From the NCBI GenBank assembly GCA_029240105.1, contig JARBTR010000002.1, positions 62,001-126,000 of the forward strand: a stretch of 64,000 nucleotides of DNA. The letters are read 5' to 3'. The notes under the pieces are model-generated. The model was not told the DNA's origin, made no database searches, and saw nothing but the letters and a program-made list of their open reading frames with translations. Within the stretch, counting starts at the first letter, position 1. Each line of letters begins with the position of its first letter. Below, in pieces: positions 17,880 through 27,515 of this stretch. The translations under genes were made by a program, and so were the position numbers. This DNA comes from Caryophanales bacterium (GTDB lineage Bacteria > Bacillota > Bacilli > JARBTR01).

Positions 17880-20417
17880 GTGAAACTAAAAATTAAATCT
17901 AGACTTATTCTTACTGTAGTGAGCTCTTTAATTGTTGCTTTAATTATTGGTACTGTAGCTATTATTTACATTATTAGATTGAACAATTTGATAGATTACA
18001 ACAATAATATTATTACAACACCTTTAGTTCGAGTTGCACATTTAAGAAATGAAATGGGAATGGCTAGGAATAACATTCGTGATATTGTCTCTACTCCTGA
18101 CGGCCAGAATATAAAGGAAGATTCCTATACTACTTTGCTTAATAACTTAAAACATATTGATATGGAAGTAAAATTGTATCGAAATTTAATAGTTAATAGT
18201 GGTGGAAAGGAAAGTTTAGAGCACAAAAAAGTTATCGAACTTAGTTCGAAAATTCAAAGTTGGGTTACTGATGTTAAAGTAACAGCAGATTATATTTCAA
18301 ACAATCAGAAAAGTGAAGCTCTTAACCAACTCCATAAATTGGTTTTTCCTAAAGGAGACGAAATAAATAAATTAATAACCGAAATGGTAGATATCAGTGA
18401 AAAGCATGCAATTGAAAGTGAACATGTTGCCCAAAATGCTAAAACGGATTCTATCCATGTCATGATATTTACAATTGCTGCTGGCTTTTTGTTTATATTT
18501 GTGTTTTCATTCTATTTTGCTCGATCTATAGCAAAGTCTATAGAAAGATTAATGCGCTCAGCAAATGATATGGCTGTTGGTAATACAATGATTCAAATAT
18601 CAACTGGTTCAGACGGTGAAATAGGAAATCTAGAACAGTCATTTGAGAATGTATCAAATAGTATTTCAAATTTAATAAATGACACGAATAGTATACTTCG
18701 ATCAGCAATTAAAGGTAATTTTTCGAAAAGAGCTAATCTCAACGATTATAAGGGAGATTATCTGAAAATTATAAATGGTATTAACCATACAATGGATACT
18801 ATTTGTCAACATCTAGATATCATGGCAGATAGTATTGCATTCTTTAATTCATACGGACACCTGTATTATAGAAACTTCTCAATGAAAAAACTTCTTGTTG
18901 AAAATAATCTAAGTAACATAGAAGGTAACTTATTAAATAGGATTATGTCTTTAGATCCTGATTTTGATTTGTCTTGTGATTTTGTGCAGCAATTTTTTAA
19001 TGCTAGAAGTGACATTTATGAACGTAATTTGACCATAAAAACAGAAAGCGATAAATCGTTCAGAACATATCATTTATCTCTTCATAGGATTAGAGATGAT
19101 AAAAATGATATTAGTGGTTCATCCATTATGATGATTGTCTCTGACGTTACTAGCATTGCCAATGCAAAAAGAGAAGCTGAAGAAGCAAATCGAGCAAAGA
19201 GTCAATTCTTATCACAAATGAGCCATGAAATACGTACGCCTTTGAACGCTATCATTGGTTTGACACAAGTAGCAAATCGTACAGAAAGTATGGAAAAGAT
19301 ACGTTTTTGTTTAGAAGAAATTGAAATCTCATCACAACACCTTCTTGGAATAATCAATGATATTTTAGATATTTCTAGAATAGAAGCTGGAAAGATGGAA
19401 CTCATTCTTGAACCAACATCCATTAGTAGTAGCATTCAATTTGTAAAGTCCTTAATGTATTCCAAAGCAAATGAACAAGGAGTCAAAATTGAAATACTTT
19501 TAGATATTCAAAACGATGTTGTAAATACAGATTCCTTGCGGTTAAACCAAGTATTGGTTAATTTAGTATCAAATGCTGTTAAATTTTCACCATATGGTGG
19601 AAAAATAGTTGTTGGAGTGAACGAAGTACCAATTGATAATGAGGCGTCTTTCTATCACTTTTTTGTGCAGGACCAAGGTATTGGAATGACTGATAGTCAG
19701 ATGAATAGAATTTTCCATTCTTTTGAACAAGCAGATGGAACTATTACTAAAAAATTTGGCGGAACTGGTCTTGGGCTTTCTATTTGTAAAAATATCATAG
19801 AAATGATGCGTGGAAAAATAGAAGTAGTAAGTGAAGTTGATAAAGGAAGTACCTTCAGTTTTACTATTAAAACAAATATAATAAAAAATTTCAAAATGAC
19901 TTCATTAGAAATAAATACAGATAAACAAATTGATATAGAAAAAGGTACTATTTTATCAACAAATTTAAATCAAGACCTGATAGGGAATACAGCTGAAAAA
20001 CAAAGTGTAACAAATTACGATTTTTCAAACCTTCGAGTTCTCATTGTAGATGATAATTCTGTTAATCGCATGGTTGTTTCAGAATTATTGGCTGAAACAA
20101 AAATCCAAACAGAAGAGGCTTCTAACGGGCAAGAAGCCTTACAGAAGTTTCAAATATCTGAAGTGGGCTATTATGATTTGATTTTCATGGATATGATGAT
20201 GCCAATAATGGATGGTTGCACTACAACTATAAATATTAGAGAACTTGACCGGCCAGATGCTAAGTCAGTTATAATTATTGCAATGACTGCAAATGTTTTC
20301 AAAGATGATGTAGAAAAAACAATAGCATCAGGAATGAACGGACACATTGGTAAACCATTTGATATTGATGATGTAATAAAAAGAATCGATCAATTTGTTT
20401 TAAATAAAAAGACATGA
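17880..20417 (+). CDS. hybrid histidine kinase (sensor-HAMP-HisKA-HATPase-REC)
   Basis: An 845-residue membrane kinase. Membrane segments lie at about 12-32 and 195-215 around a four-helix-bundle sensor. HAMP and an intermediate domain follow. HisKA carries H449 in SHEIRTPLNAIIG, the ATPase has the GTGLGLSI box, and a C-terminal receiver has D771 in FMDMMMPIMDG. No HPt domain is attached, so it needs the separate HPt proteins nearby. The GTG start follows AAGGTG. It is likely the input of a phosphorelay that sets c-di-GMP level. Confidence 0.92.
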   Translation: MKLKIKSRLILTVVSSLIVALIIGTVAIIYIIRLNNLIDYNNNIITTPLVRVAHLRNEMGMARNNIRDIVSTPDGQNIKEDSYTTLLNNLKHIDMEVKLYRNLIVNSGGKESLEHKKVIELSSKIQSWVTDVKVTADYISNNQKSEALNQLHKLVFPKGDEINKLITEMVDISEKHAIESEHVAQNAKTDSIHVMIFTIAAGFLFIFVFSFYFARSIAKSIERLMRSANDMAVGNTMIQISTGSDGEIGNLEQSFENVSNSISNLINDTNSILRSAIKGNFSKRANLNDYKGDYLKIINGINHTMDTICQHLDIMADSIAFFNSYGHLYYRNFSMKKLLVENNLSNIEGNLLNRIMSLDPDFDLSCDFVQQFFNARSDIYERNLTIKTESDKSFRTYHLSLHRIRDDKNDISGSSIMMIVSDVTSIANAKREAEEANRAKSQFLSQMSHEIRTPLNAIIGLTQVANRTESMEKIRFCLEEIEISSQHLLGIINDILDISRIEAGKMELILEPTSISSSIQFVKSLMYSKANEQGVKIEILLDIQNDVVNTDSLRLNQVLVNLVSNAVKFSPYGGKIVVGVNEVPIDNEASFYHFFVQDQGIGMTDSQMNRIFHSFEQADGTITKKFGGTGLGLSICKNIIEMMRGKIEVVSEVDKGSTFSFTIKTNIIKNFKMTSLEINTDKQIDIEKGTILSTNLNQDLIGNTAEKQSVTNYDFSNLRVLIVDDNSVNRMVVSELLAETKIQTEEASNGQEALQKFQISEVGYYDLIFMDMMMPIMDGCTTTINIRELDRPDAKSVIIIAMTANVFKDDVEKTIASGMNGHIGKPFDIDDVIKRIDQFVLNKKT

Positions 20418-20463
20418 AAATAAAATCGAATAAATAAGTGGAACAAAAAGGACGAAATAATAG

Positions 20464-20510
20464 AAAAACCAGAGATAAATCATATTCAATGATTTACTCT
20501 GGTTTTTCTT
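20464..20510 (+). terminator. intrinsic terminator ending the signalling block
   Basis: An 11-bp stem AAAAACCAGAG/CTCTGGTTTTT with an inner TAAATCA/TGATTTA stem and a T tail. It marks the right border of the pilus and c-di-GMP region. Confidence 0.85.
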
Positions 20511-20666
20511 ATCAAAATTTCGATCTCACACTAGCGAGTGTTATTCAGCAAATAATAACATTTAAATATAAAAGAAAACAAATTCGTATGTGAAAAGTAA
20601 TTTGCATTTTGTAGTAATTTTGTATAAAAGATAAAATTAAAATAGTGAGAAAAGGATGGTGATACT

Positions 20667-21392
20667 ATGACTTTAATATTTGCTCATAGAGGTTTCAGCA
20701 TGAAATATCCAGAAAACAGTATGCTCGCGTTTAAAAAAGCAGCTGAAGTAGGGGCAGACGGTATTGAATTAGATGTCCATCTTTCAAAGGATAAGGTACC
20801 AATCGTCATACATGATGAAACAATTGATAGAACAACACATAAAAATGGTTATGTAAAAGACTATACTTCTGAAGAATTAAAAAAAGTTCATAAATCAAAA
20901 TCATTTTTTAAAAAAGATTTAGAGCCTATTCCTACATTGGATGAAGTGTTAAATTGGATAGTGAATTCAAACCTGTTCCTAAACATAGAAATCAAAAATG
21001 ACAACATAAACTATGAAGGCATAGAACAAATAATTATAGATATGGTAAAAAAATACAAAATGGAAGAACGAGTAATACTCTCATCCTTTAACCACTGTAG
21101 TCTAGAAACTTGTAAAAAAACAGCACCAACAATTGATACAGCAGTACTATATAATGAAAACATGTTTCAACCATGGAACTATGCAAAAAGTTTACTTGCT
21201 TCAGCAATCCATCCGAACCGCAAATTTACATCAGATGAATTGATTCATAATTCTCAAAAAAATGATGTTGCTGTACGACCTTGGACTGTTAATAAACCAC
21301 AAACCATGAGAAAATTTTTTGAAGAGAACTGTGCAGGAATTATTACTGATGATCCTGAACTTGCGTTTAAAATTCGTAGTACATCTAAATAA
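20667..21392 (+). CDS. glycerophosphodiester phosphodiesterase (YqiK-like)
   Basis: A 241-residue GDPD family enzyme that splits glycerophosphodiesters to glycerol 3-phosphate and an alcohol. The catalytic pattern is complete: HRG in FAHRGFSMKYPENS, IELDVHLSKD and VIHDETIDRT. There is no signal peptide, so it is cytoplasmic. The length is usual for the short bacterial GDPDs. It is a monocistronic unit closed by two terminators. In B. subtilis the similar yqiK also precedes the bkd region. Confidence 0.9.
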   Translation: MTLIFAHRGFSMKYPENSMLAFKKAAEVGADGIELDVHLSKDKVPIVIHDETIDRTTHKNGYVKDYTSEELKKVHKSKSFFKKDLEPIPTLDEVLNWIVNSNLFLNIEIKNDNINYEGIEQIIIDMVKKYKMEERVILSSFNHCSLETCKKTAPTIDTAVLYNENMFQPWNYAKSLLASAIHPNRKFTSDELIHNSQKNDVAVRPWTVNKPQTMRKFFEENCAGIITDDPELAFKIRSTSK

Positions 21393-21395
21393 GTG

Positions 21396-21439
21396 AAAAA
21401 AAAACTATTATAAAGTCAACCTTTTATGATAGTTTTTTT
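21396..21439 (+). terminator. first terminator after the GDPD gene
   Basis: The stem AAAAAACTAT/ATAGTTTTTT with an inner ATAAA pairing, followed by T7. Confidence 0.8.
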
Positions 21440-21446
21440 ATTGCCT

Positions 21447-21480
21447 AAAATAAAAGACATTTTATGTCTTTTATTTTTTT
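21447..21480 (+). terminator. second terminator after the GDPD gene
   Basis: A 13-bp stem AAATAAAAGACAT/ATGTCTTTTATTT with a tiny loop and T tail. It is a tandem backup to the preceding hairpin. Confidence 0.75.
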
Positions 21481-21610
21481 TAGCAACAAAAATAAAACCA
21501 AACTTTTAAACAAATCAAAAATGTTTGTAAAGAATATGAACGCATTGTATACTATTTCCAGGATAATTGTGTAAAAATTACTGAAAATAATGACAATTCA
21601 GACAATTTAG

Positions 21611-21640
21611 TTGCACTTATCAAATTTGCAAGTCTAAATA
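21611..21640 (+). promoter_or_regulatory. possible sigma-A promoter of bcd
   Basis: TTGCAC, an 18-base spacer and TAAATA lie 26 bases before the bcd start codon. The leader would be short but still contains GGGAAGAGG. No sigma-54 type -24/-12 element is seen, although bkd operons of B. subtilis use one. Confidence 0.35.
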
Positions 21641-21665
21641 TTTTTCACTGGGAAGAGGATGTAAA

Positions 21666-22772
21666 ATGGAAATCTTTAAGTACATGGAACAATATGACTA
21701 TGAGCAAGTAGTTTTTTGTCATGATCAGAGCTCGGGATTAAAAGCAATTATTGCAATTCATGATACGACTTGTGGACCCGCTTTAGGTGGTACTAGAATG
21801 TGGACTTATGAAAATGAAGAATCAGCAATAGTGGATGCCCTTCGACTTGCAAAAGGTATGACGTACAAAAATGCTGCAGCAGGACTAAATCTTGGTGGTG
21901 GTAAAACTGTTATTATCGGTGACCCTAGAAAAGATAAGAATCCAGAGATGTTTAGGGCATTTGGACGTTATGTCCAAGGATTAAATGGTAGATACATAAC
22001 TGCCGAGGATGTAGGTACAACAGTTGCTGACATGGATATTATCCATGAGGAAACAAACTTTGTAACTGGAATTTCCCCTGCATTTGGTGGTGCTTCTGGT
22101 AATCCATCTCCAGTAACTGCTTACGGTGTTTATCGGGGTATGAAAGCAGCAGCGAAAGAAGTTTTTGGTACGGATTCATTAGAAGGAAAAGTTATTGCTA
22201 TTCAAGGTGTTGGAAACGTTGCATACTCTCTATGCAAACATTTATATGAAGAGGGTGCTCAGTTAATTGTAACAGACATAAATAAGGATGCTGTTAACCG
22301 GGTTGTTATTGAATTTGGTGCAAAGGCTGTAGAGCCAGAGGAAATTTATAGTGTGGAATGTGACATTTATTCACCATGTGCACTTGGAGCAACAATAAAT
22401 GATGAAACCATACCAAAATTAAAGGCAAAGGTGATTGCTGGAGCAGCAAATAATCAATTAAAAAATGCTGAACATGGGGATATCATTCATGAAATGGGAA
22501 TTCTTTATGCTCCAGATTATGTGATCAATGCTGGCGGGGTAATAAACGTTGCTGATGAATTGCAGGGTTATAACCGTGAGAGAGCGATGAAAAAAGTAGA
22601 AACCATTTACGATAATATAGAAAAAGTAATAAATATTGCAAAGAGGGACAACATACCAACATATGTCGCTGCAGACCGAATGGCAGAAGAGCGTATTTCA
22701 AGGATTCGAAAATCCCGTAGCCAATTCCTTCTTAATGAAATGAATATTTTAAGTAGAAGAGCACGAAATTAA
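21666..22772 (+). CDS. bcd: leucine (branched-chain amino acid) dehydrogenase
   Basis: A 368-residue Glu/Leu/Phe/Val dehydrogenase family enzyme that oxidatively deaminates Leu, Ile and Val to branched 2-keto acids with NAD. The substrate-binding GGGKTVI segment and the Rossmann motif GVGNVAYSL are present. Length is typical. In Bacillus it is the second gene of ptb-bcd-buk-lpdV-bkdAA-bkdAB-bkdB, but ptb is absent here: two terminators and a short promoter region directly precede it. A terminator-like hairpin (22800-22843) also separates it from buk. Confidence 0.93.
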   Translation: MEIFKYMEQYDYEQVVFCHDQSSGLKAIIAIHDTTCGPALGGTRMWTYENEESAIVDALRLAKGMTYKNAAAGLNLGGGKTVIIGDPRKDKNPEMFRAFGRYVQGLNGRYITAEDVGTTVADMDIIHEETNFVTGISPAFGGASGNPSPVTAYGVYRGMKAAAKEVFGTDSLEGKVIAIQGVGNVAYSLCKHLYEEGAQLIVTDINKDAVNRVVIEFGAKAVEPEEIYSVECDIYSPCALGATINDETIPKLKAKVIAGAANNQLKNAEHGDIIHEMGILYAPDYVINAGGVINVADELQGYNRERAMKKVETIYDNIEKVINIAKRDNIPTYVAADRMAEERISRIRKSRSQFLLNEMNILSRRARN

Positions 22773-22799
22773 CTTAATGAATGGCTATACATAAAATAT

Positions 22800-22843
22800 A
22801 GAAACAATCGGACTGTAAATAGGTACCTATTGTTTCTTTTTTT
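22800..22843 (+). terminator. hairpin terminator between bcd and buk
   Basis: AGAAACAAT pairs with ATTGTTTCT around a 20-base loop, followed by T7. A TTGACA box at 22842 follows and may be the -35 element of a separate buk promoter. Confidence 0.7.
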
Positions 22844-22903
22844 GACAATTTCGTGTATATTTATAGTTGTTTTAATTGATGAAAAATATTGGAGTGAAAT
22901 ATT

Positions 22904-24031
22904 TTGTCGGAAAATATTTATAGAATTCTTACGATTAATCCTGGATCAACTTCAACAAAGGTTGCCGTATTTGATAATGAAAATATTGTGTTTCAAAAGA
23001 CTATTAGACACAAGGTGGAAGAATTAAAACGGTTTAAGCAAATTACACATCAAAATAAATTTAGAATGAAAACGATTATGGATGCACTGCAAGAAGGCAG
23101 TATTTCTGTAACTTCATTAAGTGCGGTTTCAGCTAGAGGAGGACTAGTCCGTCCAATTCCAAGTGGCACATATGAAATAAATGAATTGATGATTGAAGAT
23201 TTACAACATAGTCCAAGCGGCGAACATGCATCTAATCTAGGAGGTCTTCTTGCTGATGAAATTGGTAAAACAAATTTTATCCCAGCATTTATTGTTGACC
23301 CTGTCGTAGTTGATGAAATGGAGCCTATTGCCCGAATTTCTGGTTCACCACTATTCGAACGTGAAAGTATTTTTCATGCTTTGAATCAGAAATCTGTTGC
23401 TCGCCAAGTAGCCAAAGAATTACATCGAAATTATGAAGAATTAAATCTCATTGTTGCTCATCTGGGTGGCGGAATATCAGTAGGTTCTCATCTTAAAGGG
23501 CGTATCGTTGATGTTAATGATGCATTGCAAGGAGAAGGGCCTTTTAGCCCTGAGCGTTCAGGCACTGTACCTTTCGGAGCTCTTATAGATTTATGTTTTT
23601 CAGGTTCTTTTACAAAAGAAGATATCTATAAAATGCTAATTGGTGAAGGTGGAATGGTTGGATACCTTGGTACCAATGATTGTGTGAAAGTTGAGCGAAT
23701 GATCAAAGATGGTGATGAATTCGCTAAACTAGTATATTCTGCAATGGCATATCAAATAGCAAAAGAAATTGGTTCTGCAAGTGCTGTGCTTTCTGGAAAA
23801 ATCGATGGAATCATCATTACTGGTGGGCTTGCATATGGGAAAGAGTTTGTAGATTCAATACTTGATCGTATCAGTTGGATTGCTCCTTGTTATGTGAGAC
23901 CAGGTGAAAATGAGATGTTAGCATTAGCAGAAGGTGCCCTTCGAGTTTTACGTGGAGAGGAAAGAGCAAAAGACTACTCCTTTGATGATAAAAATGTAAA
24001 AAAGGAGATTCTTGAAAATGAATACATTTGA
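22904..24031 (+). CDS. buk: butyrate (branched-chain acyl) kinase
   Basis: A 375-residue acetokinase-family kinase. It converts acyl phosphates such as isovaleryl or butyryl phosphate to the acid and ATP. The N-terminal phosphate motif [11 protein letters not shown] and the [11 protein letters not shown] motif are intact. The TTG start follows TTGGAGTG. Its normal partner phosphotransbutyrylase (ptb) is not in the window. The stop overlaps the start of lpd by 14 bases. Confidence 0.92.
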   Translation: MSENIYRILTINPGSTSTKVAVFDNENIVFQKTIRHKVEELKRFKQITHQNKFRMKTIMDALQEGSISVTSLSAVSARGGLVRPIPSGTYEINELMIEDLQHSPSGEHASNLGGLLADEIGKTNFIPAFIVDPVVVDEMEPIARISGSPLFERESIFHALNQKSVARQVAKELHRNYEELNLIVAHLGGGISVGSHLKGRIVDVNDALQGEGPFSPERSGTVPFGALIDLCFSGSFTKEDIYKMLIGEGGMVGYLGTNDCVKVERMIKDGDEFAKLVYSAMAYQIAKEIGSASAVLSGKIDGIIITGGLAYGKEFVDSILDRISWIAPCYVRPGENEMLALAEGALRVLRGEERAKDYSFDDKNVKKEILENEYI

Positions 24032-25436
24032 TTTGGTTATATTAGGTGGCGGAACTGGTGGTTATGTTGCCGCTATTCGCGCATCACAAATGGGATTATC
24101 AGTTGCCATTGTTGAAAAAAATAAACTTGGTGGTACATGTCTGCACGCAGGATGTATACCTTCAAAAGCTTTATTAAGAAGTGCGGAAGTTTTTCATACT
24201 GCAAAGAAGGCAAACGAATTTGGTATTAATATAAGCAATATTGATTATGATTTTTCAGCAATAATGTCACGTAAAAATAAGATTGTAGATCAACTTCATA
24301 AAGGTGTACAACACCTAATGAAAATAGGGAAAATACAAGTATTTGAGGGTTTTGGAACGATCGAGAAAAAGGATGAATCTGAAGAGCATCCTGTTTGTAT
24401 AAAAGTTGCAACAAATCAAAATGAAACGACAAAAATAACAGCTAAAAAATGTATTATTGCAACTGGTTCACGTCCACGTTCACTGCCAGGACTTGAAATT
24501 GATGGGAATTTTGTTATTACTTCAGAAGAAGCTCTACAACTAGAAAAGCTACCAAATTCAATGATTATTGTTGGAGGTGGCGTTATTGGAATTGAATGGG
24601 CTTCTATACTAAATGATTTTGGTGTAGAGGTTACTGTTCTTGAGTATGCACCAAGAATAATTCCAACTGAGGATGTTGAAATATCAAAAGAAATGCTTCG
24701 CTGTATGAAAAAGCGTGGGGTAAAAGTAATAACAGGTGCAAAAGTTTTATCAGAAACAGTTTTAATTGAAAATGATAAAGTTTCTATACAAGCTGAGGTA
24801 AAAGAAGCAATTCAAACCTATACAGCAGAACAAATTTTAGTATCAGTTGGCCGACTTGCAAATATTGAAGGTTTCGGCATAGAAAATACTGATATTGTTA
24901 TAGATCGTGGAACTATATCAGTCAATGGAATGATGCAAACATCTGATGAAAGCTTTTATGCAATTGGGGATGTTGTAGGTGGGTTACAATTAGCTCACGT
25001 CGCTTCACATGAAGGAATCATCGCAGTTGAACATATTGCAGGGAACAGTCCACATGTTTTGCAAAATGAACTTGTTCCAAAATGTATCTATAGTCGACCA
25101 GAATGTTCAAATGTTGGGTTGACTGAAGAGGCAGCAATAGATAAAGGCTATAAAGTAAAAACAGGTAAGTTCTTTTTCCGTGCAATAGGGAAGGCAATGG
25201 TTTATGGTGAAACAGATGGATTTGTTAAATTTGTTTCAGATGCTGATACTGGTGCCTTACTAGGAGTTCACATGATTGGACCACATGTTACAGATATGAT
25301 AACTGAGGCTGAACTTGCATTATTACTAAAAGCAACATCCTATCAAATAGGTCAAATGATACATCCACACCCATCGTTAACCGAAGCAATAGGTGAGGCT
25401 GCTTTAGCTGTAGATGGATTGGCGATTCATAATTAA
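24018..25436 (+). CDS. lpdV: dihydrolipoyl dehydrogenase (branched-chain type, LpdV-like)
   Basis: A 472-residue FAD/NAD flavoenzyme (E3) that reoxidises dihydrolipoamide of 2-oxo acid dehydrogenases. It has the N-terminal FAD motif GGGTGG, redox disulphide [16 protein letters not shown] motif [11 protein letters not shown] and C-terminal HPHPSLTEA with the catalytic His. The ATG at 24018 lies inside the end of buk, ten bases after AGGAGA. The E1 alpha, E1 beta and E2 genes that normally follow are absent; the next gene is brxB. It may serve another complex in the cell. Confidence 0.93.
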   Translation: MNTFDLVILGGGTGGYVAAIRASQMGLSVAIVEKNKLGGTCLHAGCIPSKALLRSAEVFHTAKKANEFGINISNIDYDFSAIMSRKNKIVDQLHKGVQHLMKIGKIQVFEGFGTIEKKDESEEHPVCIKVATNQNETTKITAKKCIIATGSRPRSLPGLEIDGNFVITSEEALQLEKLPNSMIIVGGGVIGIEWASILNDFGVEVTVLEYAPRIIPTEDVEISKEMLRCMKKRGVKVITGAKVLSETVLIENDKVSIQAEVKEAIQTYTAEQILVSVGRLANIEGFGIENTDIVIDRGTISVNGMMQTSDESFYAIGDVVGGLQLAHVASHEGIIAVEHIAGNSPHVLQNELVPKCIYSRPECSNVGLTEEAAIDKGYKVKTGKFFFRAIGKAMVYGETDGFVKFVSDADTGALLGVHMIGPHVTDMITEAELALLLKATSYQIGQMIHPHPSLTEAIGEAALAVDGLAIHN

Positions 25437-25562
25437 TATTAATATCAAAAACTTAAACTACTTATCTATTTATGAAATTTTGTCAGAATAAAGCATATAA
25501 TTTGTAGAATTATGTAAAAATTTATATACTTATTTTGATTATTTAGTAAGGGAGCAGGAAAT

Positions 25563-25985
25563 ATGAACTTCGATTTTCTGGTAAATGATATTGTAAAAAA
25601 TGCACGCCATGAAATTGTTTCTAATGGTTTTGAGCCCTTGTTTACAGTTGAAGCTGTTGACGAAGCTCTTAATAGAAAAGGCACAACTTTAATTATGATT
25701 AATTCAGTCTGTGGTTGTGCAGGAGGTAAAGCAAGACCTGCAGCAATTAGAGCAATTTTCCATAAAATAAGACCTGATTATTTTGTGACTGTTTTTGCAG
25801 GTCAAGACCTTGAGGCTACTGATCGTGCCCGTGAATATTTTAAAGGTTATGCCCCTTCTTCACCATCTTTCGCTTTACTGAAAAATGGAGAGATTTGTAG
25901 AATGATAGAAAGATCTGAAATTGAAACTTGTTCTGTTCAGGAACTAGTTGAAAAACTACATAGTATATTTGAACAATATTGTTAA
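25563..25985 (+). CDS. brxB: bacilliredoxin BrxB (YqiW/YphP family)
   Basis: A 140-residue thioredoxin-fold protein with the CGC motif in NSVCGCAGGKARPAA. Bacilliredoxins remove bacillithiol from S-bacillithiolated proteins. The length matches the family (about 145). GGGAGCAGG precedes the ATG. In B. subtilis yqiW likewise follows the bkd operon, which supports the idea that the bkdAA-AB-B genes are simply missing here. Confidence 0.9.
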   Translation: MNFDFLVNDIVKNARHEIVSNGFEPLFTVEAVDEALNRKGTTLIMINSVCGCAGGKARPAAIRAIFHKIRPDYFVTVFAGQDLEATDRAREYFKGYAPSSPSFALLKNGEICRMIERSEIETCSVQELVEKLHSIFEQYC

Positions 25986-26079
25986 ACATCTCATAAAATA
26001 AATATCACTTCGAAAGAGGTGATTTTTATTTTCAAATGGTTTAAAATGTTCATTGTGTATTTCGACAAATCCCGTCAAA

Positions 26080-26104
26080 CCTTGCGGAACCCTGTCAAAC
26101 AAGG
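26080..26104 (+). promoter_or_regulatory. hairpin beside the yqjA ribosome site
   Basis: CCTTG pairs with CAAGG, whose end touches the AAGGAAGAGG ribosome site. The two near-copies CCCGTCAAAC (26071) and CCTGTCAAAC (26091) lie 20 bases apart. TTCGACAA (26061) is an inverted Spo0A-box consensus. Any control role is a guess. Confidence 0.3.
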
Positions 26105-26115
26105 AAGAGGAAAAA

Positions 26116-27090
26116 ATGACTAAACTACTAAAATTCAAATTAGGTTTACGTGTATTCAAAACTGCTGTCGCTTTACCTTTGGCTGTTTATATCGGCTATT
26201 ATTTGGAATTGAATAGCTATACGCTTGCGGGAATTATTGCAATGCTTACCATTCAACAAACTAAAAAGAAAACAGTTAAAATGGCAAAAGACTTACTAGT
26301 TGCTGTTAGTATGGGCATCGTTGTTGGATCTATAGTTTTTACAATCTTTGGTTTTAACTGGTTCTCTTTATTCCTAGCCTTTGCTTTGTTTATTCCAGTA
26401 CCAGTTCTTTATGGATTCAATGGTGGAATTGTCATAGCTTCAGTTGTTGTTGAACAACTTTTTGTTGCAGAGGCAATTACTTGGGCAGTTATTCAAAATG
26501 CTTTATTACTAGTTATCGTGGGTGCATCGGTTGGCGTATTGGCTAATTTATTTATGCCAAAAATGAGTTATGTCATGACCAAACATCGTCTGGAAATTGA
26601 AAACAATTTCAAGGATATCTTAAATGGAATAGCAGATATTTTAGAAAATAAAAGCAATGAGGATCCTAAAATTAAAATTAAATATCTAGAGAAAAGAATT
26701 CAAAAATCAAAAAATCTGGCACTAATTGAATCTGAAAACCATTTTAAGAAGGCAGAGGATCAACATTATGTGTATTTCAATATGCGACAAAAACAACTAG
26801 ATGTTTTTAAGAGAATACTATTTTTAGGTAAATCGATTACGAATTTTGGAAATGAAACAAGTAAAATAGCTAATTTTTTAAGAGAGTTATCTTTATCATT
26901 GCATCATTTTGAGAAAACTAAAGAGAATACGGAAACCATTTCTCAAATGTTGGTTGAGGTTGAAAATCTTCCACTTCCAGCCACAAAGGAGGAATTATTA
27001 AATAGAGCAGTAGTTTTACAAATTGTAAAAGACATAAAGTTTTATTTAACGATAAAACTTTCAATCATTGCAACAAAGGAAACAAAATAA
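26116..27090 (+). CDS. yqjA: aromatic acid exporter family membrane protein (YqjA-like)
   Basis: A 324-residue protein. The N-terminal half has four to five hydrophobic segments (about residues 13-155) of the ArAE/FUSC type. The C-terminal half is a hydrophilic helical domain (about 160-320) with Lys/Glu-rich coiled parts. The start is ATG 26116 after GGAAGAGG; an earlier frame-compatible start lies in the leader and lacks a site. YqjA follows YqiW in B. subtilis too. The substrate is unknown. Confidence 0.82.
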   Translation: MTKLLKFKLGLRVFKTAVALPLAVYIGYYLELNSYTLAGIIAMLTIQQTKKKTVKMAKDLLVAVSMGIVVGSIVFTIFGFNWFSLFLAFALFIPVPVLYGFNGGIVIASVVVEQLFVAEAITWAVIQNALLLVIVGASVGVLANLFMPKMSYVMTKHRLEIENNFKDILNGIADILENKSNEDPKIKIKYLEKRIQKSKNLALIESENHFKKAEDQHYVYFNMRQKQLDVFKRILFLGKSITNFGNETSKIANFLRELSLSLHHFEKTKENTETISQMLVEVENLPLPATKEELLNRAVVLQIVKDIKFYLTIKLSIIATKETK

Positions 27091-27168
27091 AAACACCACT
27101 GTGTATATCTCCCCGAATGTTAGACCAAAAATCTAACTTTAGGAGAGCAAAACACAGGGTGTTTTTTT
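27089..27168. terminator. large composite hairpin between yqjA and the convergent miniprotein gene
   Basis: The outer arms AAAACACC..CTGTGT and ACACAG..GTGTTTT enclose TCTCC/GGAGA and GTTAGA/TCTAAC stems. T7 follows on the plus strand and A-rich sequence on the other side, so it may end both convergent genes. Confidence 0.75.
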
Positions 27169-27180
27169 ATTTAAATCTGG

Positions 27181-27300
27181 TTATTTAATAAAGGCTGCTA
27201 ATCCTGTCATTACAGAGAAAAGAATCATTATTAGTAACATTGCATAAACCATCACTTTTTGAAAGCCCATTTTTTTCTTCTTTTTGTATACTTTATTCAT
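27181..27300 (-). CDS. Prli42-like membrane miniprotein
   Basis: A 39-residue protein. A Lys-rich start (MNKVYKKKKK) is followed by a single membrane helix (VMVYAMLLIMILFSVMTG) and LAAFIK. AGAAGGAG lies seven bases before the ATG, so translation is well supported. The pattern matches Prli42, a Firmicutes miniprotein that in Listeria anchors the stressosome. Family identity is by eye, and the function here is inferred. It is the only gene in the 425-bp gap between yqjA and the M20 peptidase. Confidence 0.72.
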   Translation of the reverse strand: MNKVYKKKKKMGFQKVMVYAMLLIMILFSVMTGLAAFIK

Positions 27301-27515
27301 TTTTACAACTCCTTCTAGAATATCTACGTAATACGTTTAGTAGAGAACTGTCAAAATTTAAATAGAGGAAATGACAAAATATATTTGCTTTGACAGCTAA
27401 TTTATTTTACATATCTATTTTACTATTTTCATTTACTTACCTCAACAGTTCTTGATATACAGTTTTGAATTTTTTGTGGTAAAATTCAAAAAAGATACTC
27501 GAGGAGGCGTAAAGA

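Noticed and set aside
20520-20640. Short hairpins (ACACT/AGTGT and GTTATT/AATAAC) before the GDPD gene
   Set aside because: The stems are 5-6 bp in very AT-rich sequence with no conserved block. They are expected by chance.
21611-21635. Possible sigma-54 (-24/-12) promoter before bcd
   Set aside because: TTGCAC and TTGCA are present, but the spacing is too long and the GG of the -24 element is missing. A sigma-A reading fits better.
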